DNA of 64,000 nucleotides from Actinomycetota bacterium. GTDB lineage: Bacteria; Actinomycetota; Actinomycetes; Actinomycetales; Microbacteriaceae. The stretch lies in contig CANFSP010000008.1 in the NCBI GenBank assembly GCA_947449765.1, positions 1-64,000 on the forward strand, written 5' to 3'. A program made the position numbers and the translations under genes. Under the pieces are notes generated by a model. That model searched no databases. It worked only from the letters and a program-made list of their open reading frames with translations, and was not told the origin of the DNA. This document shows positions 26,122 to 34,783 of the stretch, one piece after another (position 1 is the stretch's first letter; each line of letters opens with the position of its first letter).

Positions 26122-26199
26122 GCCCTAGCCTACTTGGATAGGGCGCGCATAGAATTGTGTTGCGCGTCGCATTCAACGCACATGAGGTGAGGAGGGGTT

Positions 26200-26592
26200 A
26201 TGCCACTATCTGAAGAAGAGCAGCGCCTTCTCGACGAGATGGAGCGTGGTCTTTACGGTGACCGCACCGACGTGCACTCGACTCAAAACGGGATGCGGCG
26301 AGTGTCGTCACGCGGAATCCTCTGGGGGGTTCTCGGTTTTATCGTCGGCATGGCCGGCGTCTTCGTGGGTGTCGCGACCGGTTTCTTTGTCTGGGGTCTC
26401 GTCGGTTTCGTGATCATGCTGGCTGGTGCCATGGCCGCCCTGAGTTTGCGTGAGGGCCCGGCATCGGGTTCTGGTCGGGGGCGATCGGGGTCTGGAGCCA
26501 GTCGATCGTCGACCTCGAAATCATCACGAGCCAAGGGCCCGTCGTTTATGCAGCGCCTCGAAGATCGATGGGATGACCGCTCCACGCCTTAG
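26200..26592 (+). CDS. DUF3040 small membrane protein
   Basis: The 130-residue product starts MPLSEEEQRLLDEMERGLY, the signature opening of DUF3040. Two adjacent membrane spans (about 45-85: GILWGVLGFIVGMAGVFVG and VWGLVGFVIMLAGAMAAL) follow, then a Ser/Arg/Gly-rich tail. It is found almost only in Actinobacteria, usually just before the mraZ division cluster, as here. Function is unknown. GTGAGGAGG precedes the ATG. A strong terminator follows, so its message does not normally read into mraZ. Confidence 0.88.
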   Translation: MPLSEEEQRLLDEMERGLYGDRTDVHSTQNGMRRVSSRGILWGVLGFIVGMAGVFVGVATGFFVWGLVGFVIMLAGAMAALSLREGPASGSGRGRSGSGASRSSTSKSSRAKGPSFMQRLEDRWDDRSTP

Positions 26593-26615
26593 TGCTCGTT
26601 CAGCCACAGTCATGT

Positions 26616-26646
26616 AAAACCCGCCTTTAGGGCGGGTTTTCTGCTT
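26616..26646 (+). terminator. Rho-independent terminator separating DUF3040 from the dcw cluster
   Basis: AAAACCCGCC (26616-26625) pairs perfectly with GGCGGGTTTT (26631-26640) around a 5-base loop, followed by CTGCTTTTTT. It is the clearest intrinsic terminator in the window, and it insulates the division cluster from upstream transcription. Confidence 0.92.
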
Positions 26647-26757
26647 TTTTGGCTCCAATTTGGTCAATTTCCTCCACTTCTCTCCACCCTGAAAATCATT
26701 GATTTTTAGGGATTTTTTATCTGGTCTAGCGCCTCACTCAGAAAAAAAAGGAAAAAA

Positions 26758-26784
26758 GTGGATGATTATGGAGTAAAGTGGGGG
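26758..26784 (+). promoter_or_regulatory. MraZ-box: three TGG(A/G) repeats at 10-bp spacing
   Basis: GTGGATG, ATGGAGT and GTGGGGG begin at 26758, 26768 and 26778, placing TGG at exact 10-bp intervals on one helix face. MraZ oligomers are known to bind such repeats in their own promoter. The box lies 30 bp before the mraZ ATG, so autorepression of the whole cluster is expected. The DNA upstream (26641-26757) is A/T-rich and should contain the promoter; no clean -35/-10 pair stood out. Confidence 0.8.
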
Positions 26785-26813
26785 CGTCGATGGCCTAGAG
26801 GAGGTGACGCCCG

Positions 26814-27245
26814 ATGTTTTTAGGTACGCACTCTCCAAAGCTCGACGACAAAGGGCGAATAATTCTCCCGGCTAGATTCCGCGATGAGCTGGCGGCGGGA
26901 ATTGTCGTGACCCGAGGTCAAGAAAACTGTCTCTACGTTTTCAGTGCCCGTGAGTTCGAAGACCTCCACGACAAAATTCGCCAGGCGCCCGTGACCTCAA
27001 AAACGGCGCGTGACTTTTTACGTGTCTTTCTTTCTGGGGCCAGTGCAGAGCTCCCGGATAAGCAACATCGAATTACCTTGCCTGCGAATTTACGAAGTTA
27101 CGCCGGTCTCGAGCGTGACCTCACGGTGATTGGTGCCGGTAACCGCGTTGAAATTTGGGATACCGCCAAGTGGGAGGCGTACCTCGCCGCGAACGAAGAA
27201 GAATTCGCCAACACGACGGAGGAGGTGATCCCGGGACTCTTCTAA
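26814..27245 (+). CDS. mraZ: Transcriptional regulator MraZ
   Basis: The 143-residue product has two AbrB-like SpoVT/MraZ repeats: [20 protein letters not shown] with the RF that follows, and [20 protein letters not shown]. MraZ binds TGGGN-type repeats in its promoter as a ring-shaped oligomer, and controls the division and wall cluster. GAGGAGGTGA stands 5 bases before the ATG. The gene leads the cluster that runs to at least lspA. The spacer to rsmH carries a long inverted repeat. Confidence 0.95.
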   Translation: MFLGTHSPKLDDKGRIILPARFRDELAAGIVVTRGQENCLYVFSAREFEDLHDKIRQAPVTSKTARDFLRVFLSGASAELPDKQHRITLPANLRSYAGLERDLTVIGAGNRVEIWDTAKWEAYLAANEEEFANTTEEVIPGLF

Positions 27246-27246
27246 A

Positions 27247-27330
27247 TCTGAATTCGAACCTCCAGCCATCTGTGCCCTGACACCACTTCCCCGGTAGCAG
27301 GTCTCCTATGGATGGGGATTCGAATTCAGA
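27247..27330. repeat. 12-bp perfect inverted repeat between mraZ and rsmH
   Basis: TCTGAATTCGAA (27247-27258) is perfectly inverted as TTCGAATTCAGA (27319-27330); the match continues imperfectly for about five more bases (CCTCC against GGGGA). The loop is about 50 bases. It fills nearly all the 100-bp gap and ends 15 bp before the rsmH ATG. In RNA it would form a long stem that could set the ratio of mraZ to downstream expression; in DNA it could bind a dimer. Confidence 0.65.
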
Positions 27331-27345
27331 ATCGGCCGGAAAGTT

Positions 27346-28299
27346 ATGACTGACGTCACAAAAATCCACACACCCGTTCTTCGTGAACGCTGTGTCGAGC
27401 TTTTGCGTCCCGCTCTCGAGGGCGGTGGTCTTTTTGTGGATTGCACCCTCGGGATGGGTGGTCACGCCGAGGCTGTACTCGAGGCATTTTCCGATGTCCA
27501 TGTGATTGGCATTGATCGTGACCAAGATGCACTGGATATCGCCAAGGCTCGGTTGCACTCTTTCGCTTCTCGAGTGACGTTTGTGCATGCCGCTTACGAT
27601 GAGGTCGCGTCAGTTGTCGCCACGCACGCAGGTGCCGGTGCACAGGGGATCCTGTTTGACTTGGGTGTCTCGTCTTTGCAACTCGACCGGGCCGATCGTG
27701 GTTTTGCTTACGCGCAGGATGCACCGCTCGACATGCGCATGAATGTCGACGACACACTCACTGCCGCACATGTCTTGGCCGAGTACAGCGAAGGGGAGCT
27801 CGCGCACATTTTTCGCGCCTACGGCGATGAAAAACTCGCCGGTCGCTACGCGCGCGCAATCGTCGGGGCTCGGGCTCAGTATCCAATTCTGCGCTCCGCC
27901 CAACTCGTGTCGATTCTTACCGACGCGACGCCTGGTGCACTGCTGGGTGCTGGACATCCCGCCAAACGCGTATTCCAGGCGCTTCGCATCGAGGTGAATG
28001 AGGAACTCAGCATTATCGAACGAGCGATTCCGGCCGCAATCGATGCACTCGCGGTTGGCGGGCGGATTGTGGTGATGTCGTATCAATCCCTCGAAGACAA
28101 AATCGTCAAGCGCGCGCTCACCACGATGTCCACCTCGCAGAGCCCGTTGGACCTTCCTGTCGAACGCGAGGAAGATCGTCCAGTTCTCCGCATGCTCACC
28201 CGGGGTGCCGAACAGGCCTCAGACGAGGAGCGGTCGCGTAACCCCAGATCAATTCCTGTACGTTTACGTGCCGCCGAAAAGATTCGAGAAGCGGCATGA
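27346..28299 (+). CDS. rsmH: 16S rRNA (cytosine-1402-N4)-methyltransferase RsmH
   Basis: The 317-residue SAM-dependent enzyme has HTPVLRERCVELL, DCTLGMGGHAEAVLE (SAM-binding loop), GIDRDQDAL, FDLGVSSLQLDRADRGFAY, and AHIFRAYGDEKLAGRYARAI. It methylates N4 of C1402 in the ribosomal P site. It is the standard second gene of the cluster. Its stop overlaps the start of ftsL by four bases, giving translational coupling. Confidence 0.95.
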   Translation: MTDVTKIHTPVLRERCVELLRPALEGGGLFVDCTLGMGGHAEAVLEAFSDVHVIGIDRDQDALDIAKARLHSFASRVTFVHAAYDEVASVVATHAGAGAQGILFDLGVSSLQLDRADRGFAYAQDAPLDMRMNVDDTLTAAHVLAEYSEGELAHIFRAYGDEKLAGRYARAIVGARAQYPILRSAQLVSILTDATPGALLGAGHPAKRVFQALRIEVNEELSIIERAIPAAIDALAVGGRIVVMSYQSLEDKIVKRALTTMSTSQSPLDLPVEREEDRPVLRMLTRGAEQASDEERSRNPRSIPVRLRAAEKIREAA

Positions 28300-28877
28300 G
28301 TAACGCGCTCAGGCAGGTTCAGGTCAGCCCGCTTCGTCGAAGCCTGACCCGAGTATCCCAATCCGTCTCGTCTCGAGTCGTGGGAAAGAAACGACCGAAA
28401 GTTTTTTACGCCACCGTGTCAGTGGCGGGCACCGTCGGAATTATCGTGACGCAAATCATCTTGAGTGTCTGGGTGTCGAGTAACGCGTTTGAAATCGACG
28501 AACTGCAAACCGCTTCTAAAGAAGTTACGCGCAGCTCGGAACAGGTTCAGCAACACGTTTCAGAACTTTCATCGCCGCAAAATCTCGCTCAGACGGCTGA
28601 GGCACTGGGGATGGTGTCGAGCAGCACGCCGGCCTATCTGCGCCTTTCCGATGCTCAGGTGCTGGGCCAACCATCGGTCGCCAGTTCTTCTGCCGGTCTT
28701 GTCGCCGGGTCGTATGCCGGCCTGGTACCCAACAGTGAGTTGGCAAAGTGGCGCAATCCCGCTCCGTTGACTGGGAACGTTTCGGCAACCAGCGTGGCGA
28801 CAACGACTGCTGCAGACGCTTCGGTACCGTTGAGCCCGAGCGCCGGGGCCACCATCCCGGTGCCACAAACCCGCTGA
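28296..28877 (+). CDS. ftsL: FtsL-like division protein
   Basis: The 193-residue protein has a basic cytoplasmic start, one membrane span (about 37-60, VFYATVSVAGTVGIIVTQII), and a periplasmic coiled-coil-like stretch (66-108, FEIDELQTASKEVTRSSEQVQQ) with LAQTAEALGM, typical of FtsL/FtsB-type septal proteins. FtsL links FtsQ to FtsWI activation. The last 80 residues are Ala/Ser/Thr/Pro-rich and lack heptads, longer than E. coli FtsL (121). Assignment rests on topology and gene order, because FtsL sequences diverge quickly. Confidence 0.82.
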   Translation: MSNALRQVQVSPLRRSLTRVSQSVSSRVVGKKRPKVFYATVSVAGTVGIIVTQIILSVWVSSNAFEIDELQTASKEVTRSSEQVQQHVSELSSPQNLAQTAEALGMVSSSTPAYLRLSDAQVLGQPSVASSSAGLVAGSYAGLVPNSELAKWRNPAPLTGNVSATSVATTTAADASVPLSPSAGATIPVPQTR

Positions 28878-28894
28878 GTAATTGAGGTCGTCAG

Positions 28895-30664
28895 GTGACA
28901 AGAACCACGATGAGTCGTCGAATACTCGGCGTCATCTGCGTGGTCGGCATTTTTCTCATCATCGCGATTGGTCGGTTAGTCGAAATTCAGGTGGTACAGG
29001 CCGCAACTCTTAACGAAGAGGCCGCGGGCAAGATGTCACAAACGCATGTGCTCTTCGGCACCCGGGGGAGTGTCACCGATCGCAACGGAACGGTGCTCGC
29101 CGAGGCTCAAATGCGTTACAACGTGACGGCATCGCCAAGTCAATCACTCAACGAGTTCTCGCGAACCGTCGATGGTAAACGGGTGTCTGTTTCTACCGCT
29201 CAGGCAGCAACTGAAATTGCCCAACTGGTGGGTAAAACACCCCAGGCCGTGATTGACATTCTCAACGCGGCACTCACTGAAGACCCGCACAGCGAGTATG
29301 CCGTCATCGCAAAAAGCGTCGACCTCACCGCGTTCCGCGCCCTTGACGCGCTTGGTATCCCGTGGTTGTACTTTGAGCAGGCGCCGTCACGGGTCTATCC
29401 CAATGGTGCGGTTGCCGGTAACCTCGTCGGTTTCGTCGGCGAAGATGGCCAGGCCTTGGCTGGGCTTGAACTCAGTAACGAGGAATGTCTTGCCGGGGTC
29501 AACGGCGAACAAACCTCGGATCGAAGCGCTCGTGAGTCGATCACCATTCCGGGAAGTCAAGTTGTGACGAAACCCGCCAAAACGGGTGGCAAGCTCACGC
29601 TCACCATTGATGCCGATGTCCAGTGGTACGTTCAACAAGTTCTTGCCAAGCAGGTTGAAGACCAGCATGGCTCGTGGGGTATGGCCGTCGTTGAAGAAGT
29701 GAAGACGGGCAAGCTCGTCGCAGTCGCGGACTACCCCAGCATCGACCCGAATAACGTCAACGGCACTTCGGAAAACTACCGAGGCTCGCTTGCCTTCTCG
29801 GCACCTTATGAGCCCGGGTCAACGATGAAGCCTTTGACGGCATCCATGTTGCTCGACCAAGGCAAAGTCACCCCGGAGACGCACGTCTACTCTCCGTACG
29901 AGATCACTCACGACAACGGTGCCAATTTCCACGACAGTGGGTATCACGCATCCAACCTCACGCTCACCGGTGTCTTGGTTGAATCGTCAAACGTGGGAAT
30001 CTCTCAGGTCGGTGACCTCATTTCGGCAGATAAGCGTTATGACTTCATGACGAAGTTCGGTTTCGGATCGACGTCTGAAGTTGACTTCTTGGGTGAGTCA
30101 ACGGGTATTTTGCGAACGCCCGATGAATGGGACAATCAGACGTTTTACACCATGATGTTCGGTCAAGGTTTTACCGCGACGGCCATCCAAATGGCCAGTG
30201 CTTATCAAGCGCTCGGCAATGGTGGTGTTCGACTTCCGGTACAGCTCGTCGAAAGTTGCACCGCCGATGACGGTAGCGTTTCGAAGCCGAGTCTCCCTGG
30301 GCCCGTTCGGGTTGTTTCTGAATCCGCCGCGCGGACCAGTGTCGACATGATGGAAAACGTTGCGACAAAAGGTTGGCTGCGAGACAAACTTGCCATCGGG
30401 GGCTACCGCGTCGCCGCGAAGACGGGTACAGCCCAGCAAGCCGATGGCAATGGAGGCTACTCCGATAGCTACATTGTGTCCCTCGAAGGTCTCGTGCCGG
30501 CGGACAATCCTCAGTACGTCGTTTTGGTCACGATTGCCGACACCGACATGAATACCACGGGTGCGGTTGCGCCGGTATTCCACGACATCGCAGCCCACGT
30601 GCTCAAGCAATACCGGGTTCAACCCTCGACGGGAAGCGCCCCTGATTTCCCGCTGAACTACTAG
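28895..30664 (+). CDS. ftsI: Septal peptidoglycan transpeptidase FtsI (PBP3)
   Basis: The 589-residue class B penicillin-binding protein has an N-terminal membrane anchor (9-27), the dimerisation domain (GTRGSVTDRNGTVLAE, 55-70), and the transpeptidase domain with SxxK (S309-TMK), SSN (364-366) and AAKTGTAQQ. It crosslinks peptidoglycan at the septum with FtsW. GTG at 28895 is the start, just after GAGGTCAG, 17 bp after ftsL. Length is normal. No PASTA domain follows, as in other actinobacterial FtsI. Confidence 0.95.
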   Translation: MTRTTMSRRILGVICVVGIFLIIAIGRLVEIQVVQAATLNEEAAGKMSQTHVLFGTRGSVTDRNGTVLAEAQMRYNVTASPSQSLNEFSRTVDGKRVSVSTAQAATEIAQLVGKTPQAVIDILNAALTEDPHSEYAVIAKSVDLTAFRALDALGIPWLYFEQAPSRVYPNGAVAGNLVGFVGEDGQALAGLELSNEECLAGVNGEQTSDRSARESITIPGSQVVTKPAKTGGKLTLTIDADVQWYVQQVLAKQVEDQHGSWGMAVVEEVKTGKLVAVADYPSIDPNNVNGTSENYRGSLAFSAPYEPGSTMKPLTASMLLDQGKVTPETHVYSPYEITHDNGANFHDSGYHASNLTLTGVLVESSNVGISQVGDLISADKRYDFMTKFGFGSTSEVDFLGESTGILRTPDEWDNQTFYTMMFGQGFTATAIQMASAYQALGNGGVRLPVQLVESCTADDGSVSKPSLPGPVRVVSESAARTSVDMMENVATKGWLRDKLAIGGYRVAAKTGTAQQADGNGGYSDSYIVSLEGLVPADNPQYVVLVTIADTDMNTTGAVAPVFHDIAAHVLKQYRVQPSTGSAPDFPLNY

Positions 30665-30679
30665 TCTTAGGGAAATGGC

Positions 30680-32284
30680 GTGTCCGGTTCGCGCATCGAA
30701 ACGGATTACCTGAGTGGTACTCGAAGGGTTGTGAAAGTGGGTTCACACACTGAGTCCATTAGACCCGAACATCCACGCGCTCGTCACGTTTCAGAGCTGG
30801 CCCGACTCATTGGATCCGACGTGCCTGGCTTGCGTGACGTCGAATGCACGGGGGTTGCTTCCGCATCCGATGACGTTCGTCCGGGTGATATTTTCTTTGC
30901 ATTGCCTGGCGCCACGGCTCACGGCGCCAACTTCTCCCAGAGCGCTGAGAGTCACGGCGCTGTGGCCATCATCACCGATGAGGCTGGTTCGTCGATTCTC
31001 GAAGCCGTGGCTACTCTCCCGATTCTTGTCGTGGAAAATCCCCGCGAGCTGGTTGGGCCTGTCTCAGCGTGGGTGTATCAGACAGAGCACCCCGCACTTG
31101 AGCTCTTCGGTGTGACCGGAACAAATGGCAAAACAACTGTCGTCTATTTGCTCGCGGCGTTGTTGCGACACATCGGCGTTCGCTCAGGACTCAGCTCCAC
31201 CTCAGAGCGGATCGTTGATGAAGAACGTTTCCCGTCAGGTTTGACCACGCCGGAAGCCAATCACGTGCATTCTTTTCTCGCGCGTCTTGTTGAGTGCGAT
31301 GTTCGTGCTGCCGTACTCGAGGTTTCGGCGCACGCCCTGACTCGTCACCGAGTTGACGCCGTGACGTTTGATGTGGTCGGTTTCACGAATTTCAGCCAGG
31401 ATCACTTGGATGACTTTCAGTCGATGGAGAATTACTTCGCGGCTAAATTGACGCTGTTTGACCCCGAACGAGCTCAACGTGCTGTCGTGGCACTGGATTC
31501 CCCGTGGACACAAAGACTTGCCGCCGAATCACGAATTCCCGTTGTGACGGTTGGTCTCTCGTCGTCACCGATTGGTCGGGAAGCGCTCTGGCAGGTCGCT
31601 GTCACGGATCAATCCATGACGGATACGTCCTTCACGCTTCTCGGACCACGTGGCGAAGCACTCGAGACTCGGGTGCCTATGGTGGGCGATTTTTCTGCTC
31701 TGAACACGGCATTGGCCATCGTCATGCTCGTGGAAGCGGGCTACTCCGTGGATCTCATTCGCTACTCACTCGAGCAAGCCGGTGGAGTTCATGTCTACAT
31801 CCCGGGGAGGACCGAGGTGGTCTCTGGCACACGTGGACCAACCTTCATAGTGGATTACGGTCACACCCCCGAGGCGTTCATCGCCACGCTTCGGGCGCTT
31901 CGTGCCGTCACACCGGGCAACGTCATCATGGTTTTCGGTGCCGATGGCGATCGCGATGCGAGCAAGCGTGAAGACATGGGTGCCGCGGCAGCAAACGGGG
32001 CGGAGATCGTGATCATTACGGATTTCCATCCTCGTAGTGAAGACCCAGCGGCCATCAGATCACAGCTTCTCGTAGGCGCTAAGTCCGCGCGCACGAACTC
32101 CGATATTCGTGAGGTGCCGGATCCGCGGGATGCGGTGAGATTGGCTATTTCGCTTGCCCACGAGGGTGACACCATTCTCTATGCCGGACCTGGACATGAG
32201 GATTATCGAGACCTCGGCACACATCGCATCGCCTACTCCGCGCGTGATGACTCGCGCGCTGCGCTGGCCGAAGCGGGTTGGTAG
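30680..32284 (+). CDS. murE: UDP-MurNAc-tripeptide synthetase MurE, variant specificity motif
   Basis: The 534-residue Mur ligase has the P-loop GVTGTNGKTT (144-153), the substrate-binding LTTPEAN and EVSAHAL, the carbamylated lysine in YFAAKLTLF (about K256), and GADGDRDASKR. It adds the third residue to UDP-MurNAc-L-Ala-D-Glu. The specificity motif, usually DNPR for diaminopimelate enzymes, is FHPR here (449-452, within TDFHPRSEDP), so the amino acid added may not be meso-diaminopimelate. Two GTG starts compete: 30680 (used) and 30737, both with a Shine-Dalgarno; the second gives 515 residues. Confidence 0.92.
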   Translation: MSGSRIETDYLSGTRRVVKVGSHTESIRPEHPRARHVSELARLIGSDVPGLRDVECTGVASASDDVRPGDIFFALPGATAHGANFSQSAESHGAVAIITDEAGSSILEAVATLPILVVENPRELVGPVSAWVYQTEHPALELFGVTGTNGKTTVVYLLAALLRHIGVRSGLSSTSERIVDEERFPSGLTTPEANHVHSFLARLVECDVRAAVLEVSAHALTRHRVDAVTFDVVGFTNFSQDHLDDFQSMENYFAAKLTLFDPERAQRAVVALDSPWTQRLAAESRIPVVTVGLSSSPIGREALWQVAVTDQSMTDTSFTLLGPRGEALETRVPMVGDFSALNTALAIVMLVEAGYSVDLIRYSLEQAGGVHVYIPGRTEVVSGTRGPTFIVDYGHTPEAFIATLRALRAVTPGNVIMVFGADGDRDASKREDMGAAAANGAEIVIITDFHPRSEDPAAIRSQLLVGAKSARTNSDIREVPDPRDAVRLAISLAHEGDTILYAGPGHEDYRDLGTHRIAYSARDDSRAALAEAGW

Positions 32285-32289
32285 TCAGC

Positions 32290-33684
32290 ATGATCGAATT
32301 GAGCGTGACAGAAATCGCGACTATCGTCGGTGGTCGACTCATCGGCGACGGCGCCCAGCTCATCTCAGGGGTTGTCGACACGGATTCACGTCTGATGGAA
32401 CCTGGTGGTCTTTTCTTCGCCAAGCCCGGCGACGTGACCGACGGGCACCTATTTGTCTCCGATGCGATTGCTCATGGCGCACGCGCCATTGTCGTCGAGC
32501 GCGAGTTGGACGTCTCAGTTCCGCAAATTGTCGTGGCGGACACGGTAGTGGCGCTGGCGGATCTGGCACGAAGCGTGGTGGCTCAGGTGCGAGAATCCGG
32601 CAATCTGACGATTATCGGGATTACCGGATCAAACGGCAAAACCACGACGAAGAACCTGGTGGCCGCACTGTGTGGCCGACTGGGTTCCACCGTTGCCCCG
32701 CGGGACTCCTTCAACAACGAGGTTGGCGCCCCCCTCACGATGCTCAAGCTCACCCTGGATACGCGGTACCTTGTGCTGGAGCTCGGCGCCAGCGGCATCG
32801 GGCACATCACCCGGTTGACCGACATCGCCGCACCTGACATCGGCGTCGTGTTAATGGTGGGGCTGGCTCACGCGGGCGAGTTTGGCGGCGTTGAGGCTAC
32901 GGTCACGGCAAAGTCTGAGCTCGTTCGAGGGTTGGTTCCTGGCGCCCCAGTCATCTTGAACGCCGATGACCCACGAGTCGTGCCGATGGCAGAACTTGCC
33001 ACGGGTCCGGTGCTCTGGTTCGGACACACTCCGGCCGCGACCGTGAGGGCATCTCACATCGTCGTTTCTCCCGCGGGCACGCGTTTTGAGCTCGAACTTC
33101 CCGATGGAACGGCACAGGAGGTGAGGTTCGCGGTTATCGGTGAACATCACGTCATGAACGCCTTAGCCGCAGCCTCGGTTGGTGTCCTTTTGGGATGCGA
33201 CATCTCGACCATCGTTGGCGCACTCGAATCGGTAGAACGCGCTGAACGCTGGCGCATGGAAATGCATCGGGTTGGTGGACTCACCGTGATCAATGATGCC
33301 TACAATGCCAGCCCAGACTCCATGGCCGCTGCTCTGAAAACCCTCGCCCAGCTGGCCAACCGTGAGCATCGAAGTATCGCCGTCCTGGGGGAGATGAGCG
33401 AGCTGGGAGAATTCTCCGGTCCAGAACAGGATCGTTTGGCGCTCTTACTCGTGCGCCTCAACATCACTCAGCTCGTGGTCGTCGGTGGGGGCGCGCGTCG
33501 CCTCCACATATCCGCGATGAATGAGGGATCCTGGGACGGCGAATCACAGTTCTTCGAAACCGCTGACGATGCGTACGATTATCTTGTGGACTTCTGTGAA
33601 CCGGGCGACATCGTTCTGGTGAAGTCATCCAACTCAGCAGGTTTGCGTTTTCTCGGTGACCGACTTGTGGAGGCTCTCGCGTGA
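32290..33684 (+). CDS. murF: UDP-MurNAc-tripeptide--D-alanyl-D-alanine ligase MurF
   Basis: The 464-residue Mur ligase has [13 protein letters not shown] as ATP-binding loop, [21 protein letters not shown], and VLGEMSELG near the C-terminus. It adds D-Ala-D-Ala to complete the UDP-MurNAc-pentapeptide in the cytoplasm. ATG at 32290 lies 5 bases past the murE stop; an in-frame TTG overlapping murE was not used. Its stop overlaps mraY by four bases. Confidence 0.95.
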   Translation: MIELSVTEIATIVGGRLIGDGAQLISGVVDTDSRLMEPGGLFFAKPGDVTDGHLFVSDAIAHGARAIVVERELDVSVPQIVVADTVVALADLARSVVAQVRESGNLTIIGITGSNGKTTTKNLVAALCGRLGSTVAPRDSFNNEVGAPLTMLKLTLDTRYLVLELGASGIGHITRLTDIAAPDIGVVLMVGLAHAGEFGGVEATVTAKSELVRGLVPGAPVILNADDPRVVPMAELATGPVLWFGHTPAATVRASHIVVSPAGTRFELELPDGTAQEVRFAVIGEHHVMNALAAASVGVLLGCDISTIVGALESVERAERWRMEMHRVGGLTVINDAYNASPDSMAAALKTLAQLANREHRSIAVLGEMSELGEFSGPEQDRLALLLVRLNITQLVVVGGGARRLHISAMNEGSWDGESQFFETADDAYDYLVDFCEPGDIVLVKSSNSAGLRFLGDRLVEALA

Positions 33685-34778
33685 CAACTCTATTTCTCGC
33701 GGGAACAATCGCGCTCATTTTCACGCTCGTCATGACCCCAGTTTTTATTCGCATCTTTCGACGCATTGGTTGGGGGCAGGCGATTTATGACGGCCTAATG
33801 CCCGATCAACATCGCGCCAAAAAGGGCACCCCCACGATGGGTGGGATTGTGGTGATCGTCGGGATCGCACTGGGTTTCTTTGTGTCGAGCTGGGTTACCG
33901 GGTCGGCGATAGAGCTCCCAGCCCTGATGGTTCTCCTCATGCTGGTTGGGTTTGGGATTGTTGGATTTATTGACGACTACATCAAAACGCACCACCAGCG
34001 TTCTCTTGGTCTTGGACCCTGGGCAAAAGTCGTGGGTCAGGTCATTGTCGCTCTTGGCTTCATCGTTCTCGGGCTGAGCTTTCCCAACGCGCAGGGTGTG
34101 ACGTCCCTGTCGACGAAGGTGTCGTTCATCAGGGACCTCCCGTTTGACTTCTTGACGCTGGGGACCATCCTCGGACTCATCGTTTTTGGTGTGTTCATCA
34201 TTCTGCTTTTTACGGCCACGTCAAACGCAGTCAATCTCGTGGACGGTCAAGACGGCCTCGCCACGGGATCCTCAATTTTGGCCATCGGCGGGTACATCAT
34301 CATCTGCTTTTGGCAGTTCAATCAGTCGTGTTTTCGAGCCACACTCGATCCCGATGTGGCTTACAAGTGTTACGACGTTCGCGCGCCCCTTGACCTCGCG
34401 ATTGTTGCCGCCGCAATTGTCGGGGCACTCATTGGGTTCTTGTGGTGGAACACATCTCCAGCCCAGATTTTTCTTGGCGACACGGGCTCCATGGCCATTG
34501 GTGGCGCCCTGGCTGCCCTGGCCGTGCTGAGCCACACTGAGCTCCTGTTGCCAATCATTGCCGGTCTCTTCGTGATGGACACCGGTTCGGTCATTCTGCA
34601 GTTGAGCTATTTCAAGCTCACTCGGGGCAAGCGCATTTTCTTGATGAGCCCCATCCATCACCATTTTGAAGGCAAGGGATGGGCAGAGTGGACGGTTGTC
34701 GTGCGCTTTTGGATCATTGAGGGACTGTGTGTGGCAGCCGGAGTTGGCTTCTTCTATCTCGAGTGGCTGAATCGGTAG
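33681..34778 (+). CDS. mraY: Phospho-MurNAc-pentapeptide transferase MraY
   Basis: The 365-residue integral membrane enzyme has about ten membrane spans. The family landmarks [18 protein letters not shown] with catalytic aspartates, [25 protein letters not shown] and [16 protein letters not shown] are all visible. It transfers phospho-MurNAc-pentapeptide from UDP to undecaprenyl phosphate, making lipid I. The GTG start overlaps the murF stop (GTGA). Confidence 0.97.
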   Translation: MTTLFLAGTIALIFTLVMTPVFIRIFRRIGWGQAIYDGLMPDQHRAKKGTPTMGGIVVIVGIALGFFVSSWVTGSAIELPALMVLLMLVGFGIVGFIDDYIKTHHQRSLGLGPWAKVVGQVIVALGFIVLGLSFPNAQGVTSLSTKVSFIRDLPFDFLTLGTILGLIVFGVFIILLFTATSNAVNLVDGQDGLATGSSILAIGGYIIICFWQFNQSCFRATLDPDVAYKCYDVRAPLDLAIVAAAIVGALIGFLWWNTSPAQIFLGDTGSMAIGGALAALAVLSHTELLLPIIAGLFVMDTGSVILQLSYFKLTRGKRIFLMSPIHHHFEGKGWAEWTVVVRFWIIEGLCVAAGVGFFYLEWLNR

Positions 34779-34783
34779 TTTTT

